From Neofusicoccum parvum (Eukaryota > Ascomycota > Dothideomycetes > Botryosphaeriales > Botryosphaeriaceae), in assembly GCA_020912385.1 (NCBI GenBank), contig CP087206.1, positions 186,001 through 250,000 on the forward strand: DNA of 64,000 bases, in the 5' to 3' direction. Positions 1 to 9,595 of this stretch are shown one piece after another. The translations under genes were made by a program, and so were the position numbers. The notes under the pieces were generated by a model, which did not search any database, was not told where the DNA came from, and was given only the letters and a program-made list of their open reading frames with translations. Position 1 is the stretch's first letter. Each line of letters starts with the position of its first letter.

Positions 1-257
1 GCGTGGACACGTCTGCGGACCCCGACGCGTTCAAGTGGAAGGTGCACGTGGAGCACTGCTTCGAGTACCTACGTCAAGGCATTTCCTGCGGCGGAGACCT
101 GATCATCGAAGGCAACAGCCCGATCAAAGTCGGCAAAGGGCACGCGACATCAGTGACGGGGTGGGGGGTGGAGCACGAATGCATAGATTTCGACCGACTA
201 CGCCGCTTCCAGATCGACCAGGAAGCCAAGTACAACCAGACCTGGCAGGCCGTGTAG
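1..257 (+). CDS. UstYa/DUF3328-family oxidase, C-terminal part (5' end outside window)
   Basis: The frame is open from the window edge to a TAG at 255-257, so this is the 3' end of a longer gene. The visible part holds the second half of the UstYa (DUF3328) signature. It has an HVEHC motif followed by FEYLRQ and a Cys-Gly-Gly-Asp turn. A further GWGVEHEC-DFDRLRRF block matches the conserved C-terminal His/Cys region of the family. UstYa-family proteins are membrane-tethered oxidases that crosslink or otherwise oxidise peptide cores in ustiloxin-, phomopsin- and asperipin-type pathways. The upstream HxxHC motif and transmembrane anchor lie outside the window. A second UstYa-like gene at 1206-2079 and a repeat precursor at 5074-5967 support a RiPP tailoring role. 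The family call is firm; the substrate is inferred. Confidence 0.85.
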   Translation, partial: VDTSADPDAFKWKVHVEHCFEYLRQGISCGGDLIIEGNSPIKVGKGHATSVTGWGVEHECIDFDRLRRFQIDQEAKYNQTWQAV

Positions 258-329
258 AACAAATCCATAGACACGAATTATCTCTCTAGAACAAAATCTC
301 AATTCCCGCATCACACTTTACAATAAACC

Positions 330-950
330 CTAAAAACCATACACCCCCAAATCCCCCTCCATCCCCCCCCTCACCCACACCGCGCCCTCCACGCCCCCAA
401 ACACCCGCAGCGCCCTCACGCCGCGATCCTCGAACCCCAGCCGCCTGAACACGCCCTTGGAGCCCTCGTTCGCGGGGTCGAACAGGCCCAGCACGTCGCG
501 CACGCCCCTCTCCTCCTCCGCCCACGCCAGCAGGCCCCGCGCCGCCTCGGTCGCGTAGCCCCGACGCGTCTGGGCGGGCAGGATCGCGAAGCCCAGGTCC
601 GGCGCGGCGTAGGCGTTGGGCGGCTCGCCGCGCATGAGCGACACGGTGCCGATGGGCGTGCTGGCGGCGAGGAGCGTGGGGAAGTCGGAGGTGGTGGGTG
701 GGTTGGCGGGCTTGCGGCTGACGAGCAGCGTGCCGTAGCCGTTGCGGGCGTGCTCGGCGCGGAAGCGGTTGGTGAGGAGGGCCTCAGCGGCGGCGCGGGT
801 GGTGATGGAGGTGGGTTTGCCGCCGATGGAGGCGATGAAGGCGGGGGTGTTGTAGAGGGTGACGAGGAAGTCGCAGTGGGCGGGGTTGGAGGGTTGGAAG
901 TAGGAGAGGTAGAGGCGCGGGGTGGAGATGTGGAAGTTGGGGTCCGTCAT
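330..950 (-). CDS. GNAT-family N-acetyltransferase (RimJ/RimL-like)
   Basis: A single-exon 206-aa protein; the start is the first Met after an in-frame leader that looks non-coding. The N-terminus has the ISTPRLYL-type opening of Acetyltransf_3 proteins. The acetyl-CoA site is visible as LPAQTRRGYATEA, followed by ARGLLAWA and the ANEGSKGVFRRLGF region that forms the end of a GNAT fold. The predicted reaction is transfer of acetyl from acetyl-CoA to an amine. The gene lies between two UstYa-like genes, so it could N-acetylate a peptide product, but it could equally be an unrelated neighbour. No signal peptide is seen, so a cytosolic location is expected, unlike the secretory-pathway enzymes around it. 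Confidence 0.8.
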   Translation of the reverse strand: MTDPNFHISTPRLYLSYFQPSNPAHCDFLVTLYNTPAFIASIGGKPTSITTRAAAEALLTNRFRAEHARNGYGTLLVSRKPANPPTTSDFPTLLAASTPIGTVSLMRGEPPNAYAAPDLGFAILPAQTRRGYATEAARGLLAWAEEERGVRDVLGLFDPANEGSKGVFRRLGFEDRGVRALRVFGGVEGAVWVRGGMEGDLGVYGF

Positions 951-1205
951 TGTGTCTGAGGCTGGTTGTTTTGCTTTGTGGGGGGCTGCTGGAGGCGGAG
1001 TGGCTTTTGGGGGTGGGAGCTGGGTCCGGGGAAGGATGGTGTATTTATGTAGCGGGCATGGCTCGCCTGAGTCATGCGGTGGCACAGTTACCCGGAGGGG
1101 CATCTCTCAACGATAAGGTTGCATGAACTTTGGGGCCAGAACACATCAATTTGCTTGCTCTCTCAACTCTACGCTACAGGACACAGCCAGCAGAAACAAG
1201 AACCC

Positions 1206-2079
1206 TCAATCCTCGTGCTCCTCGTTGTCGAAGTGGTTCCGGTGGCCCGGGGTGTGGGTGACCTTCCCGCCCGTGTAGCCAGACCCATGCACCTTGTCCG
1301 AACGGTGCTCGTACGCCCAGCTGAACACCTTCTCGAAGTCGCGGCATTGGTGGGTAGCGCCCATGCCGTTGATGCCAACCTTGGTCAGCGGCTCAAAGGT
1401 GGTGTCGCCGGCGCACATGATGGCCTGGCGGATGTAATCCAGGCAGTGGTCGCGGTGGAACACGATTTCCTCGGCGGACATCTCGGTGATGCCCTCGGGG
1501 TAGTATGCAAAGCGGAGGAAGTTCAGGCAGTGTAGCTGGTGGAACATCGACACCCCGTACACCTTCGCCGTGTCCGGCGAGTTTGGAGCTGGGAGCGATG
1601 CGGGCAGGTTCGCCGTGAACTCGTTGGGGATCTCCACAATGCCGTCGCCCGGAGGAGACAGTCGCTGCCACATCTCGTCCGTTGCGTTTGACGGCGCCCC
1701 GCCGTAGTACGAGTGCGGCTGGAACGTCACGCGGCTGCTGTAGAGCACTGCGCTTTGTTAGAGATATCTCGGCGGGGGATATTGAAGTATGCTTACGATC
1801 GGGCTCGAAATGGTCTGTCTCAGGCGTTGTGTCGCAACGGAGGCTCTTGAGAAGCACCAGGACGTGGCCCCAGACAGAGAGCCCGCCGATGAACAAGAGG
1901 ACATTGAATGCAAGTGCTGCCACCCTCCAGTTCAGCCAGCGGCCAGTCTTCTTGGGGCTCTTGAAGCCGCGCTCGCCGTCGAGAAGGAATTGCTTGTCCT
2001 CGTCCATCGTACTTGACGACGCGCTTGACAGCTGTTCTTCCGACGAGAGACGGGCCTGTTGAGTCTTGAACTTGTACAT
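1206..2079 (-). CDS. UstYa/DUF3328-family membrane oxidase
   Basis: Two exons (2079-1797 and 1747-1206) joined across a 49-nt GT-AG intron with a CTAAC branch site give 274 aa. A cytosolic N-terminus of about 50 residues is followed by one transmembrane segment near residues 53-78. The lumenal domain holds the two family motifs, HQLHC at 164-168 followed by a YPEG turn, and HRDHC at 192-196 followed by LDYIRQAIMC. A third His/Cys block, HQCRDF, lies at about 227. In ustiloxin, phomopsin and related pathways such proteins perform oxidative macrocyclisation of a Kex2-released peptide. The gene is divergent from the prolyl hydroxylase at 2744 with 664 bp between them, so the two may share a promoter region. 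The family assignment is strong; the reaction is inferred. Confidence 0.9.
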
Positions 2080-2743
2080 GGTGATGCGGGGGTGCCAAAG
2101 AGAATCGAGTGTGCAGGAGAAACGGTGGTTCTGAGGGCGAGGGGAAAGGCAGAGCAAGCGCAGCTCAAGAATGCAGCGTCCCGAAATAGATGCTTATCGC
2201 CATCGCGCGCACTGTCGGGCTGGCCGAAAAGGTGCCATGGCCGCTCAAACGACCCAACAGCGCTCACAAGCCTATAGACGCCCAAGTAGGAAAGTGAGAC
2301 AAAAACCCGGGCCGAACGAGCGATCTGGTAGGAAGCAAGATGCAAGCAGGCCCATGCTAGCGCTGACGGAGGATTTGGGAACGGACCGCGCAAGCGATTC
2401 GTGGAGAGCGCCTGGCCGGACTACCCCATGCGGTAGGATGCTCGCCAGCGCCACCGCCCCTAAGCCCCCAGCTCACGGTCCGCCGCTGCAATCCTTCAGC
2501 CCCACACCGTTGATCTCGCGCGCACTGGCGCCGTCAGCAGAGTCCCTGCGTCTGCAAGTGGCTTGCGAAGGGGCCGTGGTGCTGGTGCATGCCCGCTTTT
2601 ATGCTCAGATGTGCATGGCGGGGTGCAAGACCAGAGATATCAGTGAGCACTCCGCGGCTGTCGCAGCACCCCGCACCGTGCACTCAACATCCCACTTCCT
2701 CATTCCACCTCTCTCGGTGTATTGCTCCAAGTCAATTGTCACA
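2080..2743. promoter_or_regulatory. Shared upstream region of divergent UstYa-like and prolyl hydroxylase genes
   Basis: These 664 bp separate the start codons of two divergently transcribed genes. Open frames here are extensions of the neighbouring exons and show no family features. I could not single out a confident TATA box or factor site. Joint regulation is an inference from the head-to-head arrangement. Confidence 0.45.
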
Positions 2744-3649
2744 ATGGCCACTTCAACGCCTCCTCCCACCGCCGCAAAGTCGTCGTCCAAGCTCACGACG
2801 GCGGCAATGCTGCTCCCTCTGCTTCCATTTGGCTTTCTGCAATGGCAGAACATCAGCTCCAAATTCGGGCTGGGCAACGTCGACATCTCAATGCCGTCCT
2901 TCTCGCACGCACCAGCCAGCAACGCCACGCGCTTCGAGACCATGGCAGCGCAGTACGCGGCAGGCTGCCCGGCGCACACATTCAAGACGCACATCTTCTC
3001 GACCGACCCGCTCATCATCTACGTCGAAGACTACCTCAGCAAACCCGAAACCGAGTACCTGCTCGACCTGGCGGTGCCGTACTACCGGCAGTCGCCGGTG
3101 TCCAAGGGCTACCAGCTGGAAGCGTACGACCGCGAGATCCGGTCGTCGATGTCGGCGGTGGTGCCGGACGACCCGGTGGTGTCGTGCATCGAGGCGCGGT
3201 CGGTCGAGTTCCAGGGCTACATGCCGACCGCGCACCTGGAGGACATCCAGGTGGTCAAGTACGGCGTCAGCGACCACTTCCGCCCGCACTTCGACTGGTT
3301 CGAGGGCATGGCCAACCCGCGCCTCTCGACCTTCTTCGTCTACCTGGCGTGCGACGACGAGAGCGGCCCCGACGGCGCCGCGTGCGAGGGCGGCGCCACC
3401 CAGTTCCCGCACTACGAGGGCCGCTTCCCTGCCAGGTGGTGCGAGTTCATCGACTGCGAGGACGACTCCGGCGTCGGCGGCGTGGCGTTCAAGCCTGCGG
3501 TTGGCAACGCGGTGTTCTGGGAGAATCTGTACCCCAATGGCACCGGGCACCCTGGCGTGTGGCATGCGGGGATGCCGGTGAAGAAGGGCAGGAAGGTGGG
3601 GTTGAACATCTTCACCAGGCGGGACAAGTGGGTGCCTGAGCAGTCGTGA
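2744..3649 (+). CDS. Prolyl 4-hydroxylase-type Fe(II)/2-oxoglutarate dioxygenase, membrane-anchored
   Basis: A single-exon 301-aa protein; the start at 2744 is preceded by ACA and opens a Ser/Thr/Pro-rich segment, then a hydrophobic anchor at about 18-33. The P4Hc fold follows. The iron ligands are H182 and D184 in the PHFDW motif and H274 in VWHAG, and K285 in the KKGRKVG strand fits the 2-oxoglutarate carboxylate binder. A Cys-containing insertion (about 204-240) lies between the HxD and distal His. The family hydroxylates prolyl residues in the secretory pathway. It lies 1.4 kb upstream of a repeat precursor whose core segment carries a conserved Pro two residues before Tyr. It could therefore act on the precursor, although a housekeeping role is not excluded. 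Confidence 0.88.
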   Translation: MATSTPPPTAAKSSSKLTTAAMLLPLLPFGFLQWQNISSKFGLGNVDISMPSFSHAPASNATRFETMAAQYAAGCPAHTFKTHIFSTDPLIIYVEDYLSKPETEYLLDLAVPYYRQSPVSKGYQLEAYDREIRSSMSAVVPDDPVVSCIEARSVEFQGYMPTAHLEDIQVVKYGVSDHFRPHFDWFEGMANPRLSTFFVYLACDDESGPDGAACEGGATQFPHYEGRFPARWCEFIDCEDDSGVGGVAFKPAVGNAVFWENLYPNGTGHPGVWHAGMPVKKGRKVGLNIFTRRDKWVPEQS

Positions 3650-4907
3650 TGGATTTCGAGACGTAGTCATGTGCAGAATTACAGTGTTGCGGGATAGAAT
3701 CAATTGAAATGGCTTTTTTTTTTCTCTACAATTGCAATCAGTTGAACACTTGGTGACTACCCGGAGGACGAACGCCTGCCGTTGTCAAAAGCGCGCAACA
3801 ATGGCATGAGCTTCAATGCCCTAGCGCAGTCTGCATAATTCGCTGCGAGATGGAATTCCCGCATCGCCTTCACAATTCGCTCTCGCGTCCCCGCGCTATC
3901 GAACGGCCCTCTCACCGGCCATAACGGACGCGACGGCAGGGGCGGGGCCACGCTCTCCGCGTGGCTGTTTTTGGGGGCCGCATGCCTGCCACTAAAATGT
4001 TGGTTACTTCTTATCGCCAGCAAGCATCTTTAGTGCATCTTAGATCTTGAGCCGCGTCTCCAAGCGCCCGGGGGCGTCAGCTATGGCGCCGCCGGGGCTT
4101 TACCACGGCCCTGGAGGATTCGGCCCCCAAACAGCTGCATGCGTCATGCACGCAAGGAGGCTGGCCGGCCGGCGCAAGCCAGCACATGCTGCCGTCCAGC
4201 CACAGCATCACCCCCGCGAGTCGCGTGCCTGAACTGCTCTAGGAGACGACCCGCCGCGCTGTGGGGCGCCAATTTAGCTGCGGTGCTCGAAGGATCTCAC
4301 TCAGCGCTTCTGGCCTAGCGACCAACCAGCCAATCGGAGCCCGACTTATCCATTTCCCGTTTCGGTAATAAATGATCACTCTATTGTGGCGGTATGCGTG
4401 GCTAGTCTTCCACCGCTCCACCGTCCTCCTGTCGCCAGCAAAGACGGCCATGAATAGAAAGATCAGCACCCAGGGATGGCCGGTGTGCACGACCGCAAGT
4501 CAGCTTACCTCCGCAAAGTGCTGCACATCGTGCTCCGCGCGTGGCCCGGTGCACAAGGCATGGACCAATGTTTCACCCGGTGTTGGTAATATCTCGGACC
4601 CGTTCGTCTACGCCCAATGCGGCAACATGAGTTCACAGAACCAGGTGTGCCATCGCGGAAGGAAGCCCACTGCCAGCCACCCAACACATCCACGCCATTC
4701 GATTCGTGTCTGATGCAACACCGACGCTCCGGCCGGACATGAACCTGGCCGTCTACCATCGGCCGCATTGGATTAGGAAGGTGAGACAGCTATCAACGTC
4801 GAAGTCTGGATCGTCAGTCAATCGGAGGCCCGGGGTGAATGCCGCGAGTGTGAGCAGCACGGTGACTGGACAACGACAACCGAGCCGCCAGCCCTGAAGC
4901 CGAGAAA
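3650..4907. other. Intergenic region upstream of the RiPP precursor
   Basis: About 1.26 kb with no convincing gene. A T-rich run at 3713-3723 probably belongs to the 3' region of the hydroxylase gene. Short open frames on both strands show no family features or consistent codon bias. The segment should contain the distal promoter of the precursor. Confidence 0.5.
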
Positions 4908-4914
4908 TATAAAA
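4908..4914 (+). promoter_or_regulatory. TATA box of the RiPP precursor gene
   Basis: TATAAAA lies 166 bp before the precursor ATG. The sequence between them contains no ATG and includes a clear 5'-UTR intron, as expected for a strong, correctly placed promoter of a secreted peptide gene. Confidence 0.6.
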
Positions 4915-4986
4915 CCACCACAAGCACCAACTCGAAAGACCATCACACCACCATCCAGCAGTCCTCCCTTCACCCGAACCACAACC

Positions 4987-5042
4987 GTGAGCAAACCAAC
5001 CCCACCTCCTCCTCTACCACCGCCACTAACCCCACCCCACAG
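4987..5042 (+). other. Probable 5'-UTR intron of the precursor gene
   Basis: A GTGAGC donor at 4987, a CACTAAC branch site and a CCCCACAG acceptor ending at 5042 define a 56-nt intron in the CA-rich leader. It lies wholly before the ATG at 5074 and does not change the protein. Confidence 0.55.
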
Positions 5043-5073
5043 CACCCCCAAACAAGCCCACCCCGCCACCACA

Positions 5074-5967
5074 ATGAAGTTCACCACCGCCACCCTCAGC
5101 GCCCTCACCGCGCTCCCCCTCCTCACCTCCGCCGCCGCCATCGGCAACCCCGTCATCGAGATCGAGAAGCGCGAGCCCGCCGAGGCCGCCCCCGCCTACG
5201 TCTGGGCCTCCTCGGCCAAGGACAAGAAGCGCGACGCCGACCCGGCCGAGGCCGCTCCCGCCTACGTCTGGGCTTCTTCCGCCAAGGAGAAGCGCGAGGC
5301 CAATGAGGCGGCGCCCGCTTATGTGTGGGCGTCGTCGGCGAAGGAGAAGAGGGATGCCAACGAGGCTGCTCCCGCGTACGTCTGGGCGTCTTCGGCTAAG
5401 GAGAAGAGGGATGCCAATGAGGCTGCTCCCGCCTACGTCTGGGCCTCCTCCGCGAAGGAGAAGAGGGATGCCAACGAGGCCGCTCCGGCCTACGTTTGGG
5501 CTTCGTCTGCTAAGGAAAAGCGTGACGCCAACGAGGCTGCTCCCGCTTATGTGTGGGCTTCGTCCGCCAAGGAGAAGCGCGACGCCAATGAGGCTGCCCC
5601 CGCCTACGTTTGGGCTTCCTCCGCGAAGGCGAAGCGCGAGGCCGAGCCGGCCGAGGAGGCACCCGCCTACGTATGGGCCTCCTCTGCCAAGGAGAAGCGC
5701 GACGCCAACGAGGCTGCTCCCGCTTATGTGTGGGCTTCTTCTGCCAAGGAGAAGCGTGATGCCAACGAGGCCGCTCCCGCGTACGTCTGGGCTTCATCCG
5801 CCAAGGCGAAGCGTGAGGCCGAGCCGGCCGAGGAGGCGCCCGCGTACGTCTGGGCCTCGTCGGCCAAGGAGAAGAAGCGCGAGGCTGAGGCTGCTGAGGC
5901 TGCCCCGGCGTACGTCTGGGCGTCGTCTGCGAAGGCCAAGCGCGAGGCGGTTGAGAACAAGCAGTAG
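5074..5967 (+). CDS. Kex2-processed repeat precursor of a dikaritin-type RiPP (13 core copies)
   Basis: A single coding exon of 297 aa. A signal peptide of about 21-24 residues is followed by 13 tandem units separated by KR (or KKR) Kex2 sites. The segment APAYVWASSAK is identical in all 13 units at protein level, although the codons differ widely (for example TAC/TAT, GTC/GTG/GTT/GTA). Spacers after KR are DANEA, EANEA, EAEPAEE, DADPAEA or EAEAAEA types. The stretch between KR and Tyr is always 8 or 10 residues, rich in X-Ala and X-Pro pairs. This resembles the Kex2 plus dipeptidyl-aminopeptidase processing known for alpha-factor precursors. Neighbouring UstYa-like genes and a tyrosinase point to a cyclic-peptide RiPP. 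A pheromone or signalling-peptide precursor is the main alternative, but there is no Cys and no alpha-factor-like core. Confidence 0.9.
   Translation: MKFTTATLSALTALPLLTSAAAIGNPVIEIEKREPAEAAPAYVWASSAKDKKRDADPAEAAPAYVWASSAKEKREANEAAPAYVWASSAKEKRDANEAAPAYVWASSAKEKRDANEAAPAYVWASSAKEKRDANEAAPAYVWASSAKEKRDANEAAPAYVWASSAKEKRDANEAAPAYVWASSAKAKREAEPAEEAPAYVWASSAKEKRDANEAAPAYVWASSAKEKRDANEAAPAYVWASSAKAKREAEPAEEAPAYVWASSAKEKKREAEAAEAAPAYVWASSAKAKREAVENKQ
5148..5943 (+). repeat. Coding tandem repeat, 13 units of 57-66 nt
   Basis: The repeat array of the precursor. Most units are 57 nt (19 codons); units with a longer EAEP, DADP or EAEA spacer are 63-66 nt. Third-codon positions differ between units, so the amino acid sequence is conserved beyond what recent DNA duplication alone would give. 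Confidence 0.9.
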
Positions 5968-6201
5968 ATGGGCTGTATGGATGGGTTTGGGAATGTCGAA
6001 AATGGGGGGTTGGATGGGTTGGGCGGAGGGGTGGAGCGGACGACTTGGATGTAGAATGATTGCAATGGGAGATCACTGAACGCTGTTTGTTTGTGTAAAT
6101 GTGCGTGATTGATGGTTTACTGATATTTGCAAATACAATTAGACAGCTAAAGCTTCAAGACATTACAGTAACTGAGTTCCTCCTGCCTCCGCACTGCTGG
6201 T

Positions 6202-7590
6202 TTACTCGTACATGTAGCAGAAGGGACCGGTGGTCGTGTCCAGCAGCTCTCCAAGCTTGAACGTGGTGTCCGGAGCGACGTAACCAACATTCAGGACATC
6301 TTCGATAGTGCCGTTGCGGTGAGGTTCGAACAGGTCGTTCATGGTATATGGACCAGAGACCGCGCTAGCGCCGGCAGTGCGGGTCTCGGGGTCCTGCATC
6401 TGCCACATCCACCACACGCGGTCGATGTTGGCGTGGTGGGTGAAGAATGCCTGGTGATATTAGCACAAGAACGATGTATGTAAGAAAGACGGGGTACTTA
6501 CAGGGTCGCCAGGCGAGACGTACAAGTCACGGCCAGGGTCACCACCGAGGGAGAAGTGGCCGCCACCGTGCACACCGAGCTGATCAGTGTTGGGGTAGCC
6601 CTGCATGACAAACTCGAAGGTATAGATATCCTGGGGCTCGGTGAGCAGCGTGAGGACGCTGGACTCATTGGCAAAGCGCTGGTTGGAGTCGTCGGTCAAG
6701 CTGCGCTTGAGGCAGCGCGGGTTGTACTCGAACTTGTACGACGAGTTGTCGCTCTTGCCGTTCAGTATGCTCAGGCCGTCCGGGCCCAGGTTGACCGACA
6801 TGTTGACGAAGGGGCCAGACATCACGCAGCCGCCGCCGGTGCCGGGCGTCAGGTACGTTGGGTAGTCGGTGTCGCCGTTGACAATGATTTGGTCCGTGGA
6901 AGAGTAGTTCAGAAGAACACCGTCGCCAGAGAGGGATGTGGCACTGCCGTCGAACAGGGGGGATTTGGCCAGGCCGGTCTTTGCGGTCTTGGTCCAGTCC
7001 CAGTACGGCTGTGCGCCGGTGTAGTTGCACTCGTTGCGCAGGGCCTGCTCATATTCCCACGTGAACCAGCGATGCCAGCCAAGGAATTGGGCCTGTAATT
7101 GGTCAATGATGCGCCGTCAGCGGAAGACTTTGCCATGCACATACATTGAAATGAATGTAGTTCGTCTGGTTGATGTGCGCGGCAACCCAGTCATCGTACC
7201 GGGTCTTTGCACCGGGTGCAAGCGCGGACGGTGTCTTGGGCTCCGACTTCTGGAGACACAGGACGGCGTCGGTGTACGCGATCCTCTCCTCCGACGTCAA
7301 GTCGCCCCTGGCAGCCCCGTGTTAGCCTCCGCCCTAGTCGATCAGGAAAGCTTGACCTACCAGTACTTGCGGACCGTCACGTTGTCTTTGGTGCATCCAT
7401 TGGTGGAGTTCGAGCCGATCCTGGACTTGGCAACGGCGAGGGCGCTGTCAGAAATTTGCTCAAGTGTGGCGTTGGCCAGGTTCAGGAGCTTGGTCGACGG
7501 CTGCTCGGTAGCGGCTTTGAGAAGTGGGCCGGCTTCCACGGTGGCACCTGCAAGAAGCAGGGCGACATTGAGTAGCTGAGTTAGCTGCAT
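6202..7590 (-). CDS. Secreted tyrosinase (type-3 copper oxidase) of the RiPP cluster
   Basis: Four exons: 7590-7361, 7307-7145, 7092-6502 and 6450-6202, with three introns of 51-53 nt, give 410 aa. A signal peptide occupies about residues 1-20. Copper site A is seen as H121 (VAAH), H129 (YIHF) and H138 (FLGWHRWF). Copper site B is H306 and H310 (HGGGHF) plus the HHANIDR motif at 333-339. The family oxidises phenols such as Tyr to catechol or quinone. Tyrosinase homologues accompany UstYa genes in ustiloxin- and phomopsin-type clusters. The gene is tail-to-tail with the precursor, whose core has one Tyr, an obvious candidate substrate. All expected copper ligands are present, so the enzyme looks functional. 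Confidence 0.9.
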
Positions 7591-9595
7591 GATGAACGAT
7601 TGGGATTCTGTCAACGAACGACTGAAGGAGGGACGAGCGGCGCACAGAGCGAAACAAACTCCACGAGGGGGGAATGAAACGTTTCTTAAGATCTCTGAGA
7701 AAAGCACAGGTGCAAGAACCAACGTCCGACAACGGCTCCCGGTGATTCTGTCAGTCAGACCCACTGCATTGTCGCCTTGAGGCTGCTGAATCGTAGGAAT
7801 CTTCGTCGAAGGTGAGGCTAAGCAATGGGACGCCGGCTGTGGTTCTTAGGCAACCTGTATAGGGAGTTCGTGATTCGCCGATCTGCACAGCCAAGCCACC
7901 AGGTCTGCCTAGTTGTCGGCGCTCGAGTCACAATACGACACCACCGTAGCAAGTCAAAATTTAAGGGTGCGATCGGGCCCGTATTGATAGGTTCGTTTTG
8001 CCGACCTAATCGGTACTCGGGTTCGCTTTGCTCAAGACATGACGCAATAGGAAACGCAGTCAGAGTACGCGGCTCAGTGCCTGAGGCTTCGTCAGCCATC
8101 TATATAGTGGGCATATAGCTCGCGTCCCTGCAATAGTTACACAGCCTACTTTTCTTCTTTTTGATCGTCCTCACTGACTTCCTAGGCCGGTCAAACCCAA
8201 CAAACGCGAAGCTCGGGACCCATTCGCGACGCCCGCTCTGATTGGTCCACAGCGGTTATCGGCTGCAGAGGAGATCTCAAACAAATTTCGACACGACCGC
8301 TACCTTGGCGTCTTCGGTATCTTCCTTTCCAGAGGCAACTGGCTGTTTGCACTTCAAGCAGTTGATCCGAGGTCGCACGGCAGCAATACCTCGGCCACCA
8401 GCGGGTGGGCGACAGAGGCCTTCTGTGGAGAGTTCGGCTGACGCAAGTAAGGCCATCCATTGCTTTTTTTCCCATCTCACAACCATTTCACACATGAAAT
8501 GCGACGTCATCAGATTAACTCAATTGAGAGCAACTAGCGATTCTCGTCCAGAAAAACGAGGTCTTCGGTGTCGGGCTGCCAGCAGCTGACCCCATTCCCG
8601 ATGCTATGGTGGATAGAACTTGCAGGCAAACCCCGTCAGGCCAATCGCGGAGAATAAACTTCAGGAAATAGATCGGCACGACTGCAGATGTACGCATCTG
8701 ATTACGCAACACAGTCTCAGACATAAATTCAATGTCAACAGCTTTCTCTGCAAAGTAGTTGAACGCGCGTTTGACGATACTTGGGTGCATGGAGGTGGTG
8801 CTATCAAGCATCAGTTGCAGATCTCGCAAAATGAGCGTCGTCAACTGCAAGGGGAAACGCGCCCCGAACTCCGAGATTCTGCGGCACCCGGCCGCCAGCC
8901 ACGTGTACAAACAACGGGATGCCGGGCTTGCTTCCATGGATTAATATGTTCTCGACAAGGAACCACCACGCAAGACTTCCGGCTACCCAACTCTCTTTCG
9001 AGAAATGTGTCCAAACCATTGGCTTCTATGTCAAACAACCGAAGACCGGCAGATCCGTGCTCAAAGTCTCCTGAAAGTCCCCGCTCCTGTCATTGGTTGG
9101 CCTTGGAAAGCCTTTTTCAAGCAAGTCAAGCGTTTTAAGGATGATCATCATCCCAATACCGAACCTACTCAAAATCTATGACTGTAGGATCTGAGTAGTC
9201 GTCGACGGTACTAATCTTCACACACTGATGAATACTCCGTCTATGGTAGTCCTTCTAGACAATCGACTAACATAATGCTTACCTCTCAAAAAGAACAGGA
9301 AAACCATTCAATTGAGCATTAGTCTTAATGGACGTCAAAATGATTGATTGCGAGGGACGGAAGATAATTCATTTATGCATTCTCGATTCAGGTAATGGTA
9401 AATTAAAAGCTAAAAGCTAGCATGAACAGAGCGGCTTCGAGTTTGGCTAAACCAGAGACATGATTTGCTTGACTGAAAACGCAGCCTAAGCTTGCCCTGA
9501 AAGAATGCCACCTCTTCGTGGTTGATTTCTTCGTTCAGACCGTAAAGCAAAAGTTTGAGTCAGGAGCCTATAATATTTGATGCCATCATTAGACA
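7591..9595. other. Intergenic region between the RiPP cluster and the CHAT gene
   Basis: Two kilobases without a gene I can support. A minus-strand stretch at about 8515-9050 has several overlapping open frames with protein-like composition but no recognisable family, so it may be a decayed gene. The rest shows no structure I can name. Confidence 0.45.

Noticed and set aside
5074..5967. Mating pheromone (alpha-factor type) precursor
   Set aside because: The architecture fits, but the core lacks the usual Trp/Cys and Gly-Gln pattern, and the neighbours are RiPP tailoring genes. It is kept only as an alternative.
5303..6079. Long open frames in other frames over the precursor repeats, on both strands
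   Set aside because: They arise from the tandem repeat and high GC; only the frame with a signal peptide and conserved cores makes sense.
8515..8937. 140-codon minus-strand frame
   Set aside because: Protein-like in places but no family, start context or intron structure; noted only as a possible decayed gene.
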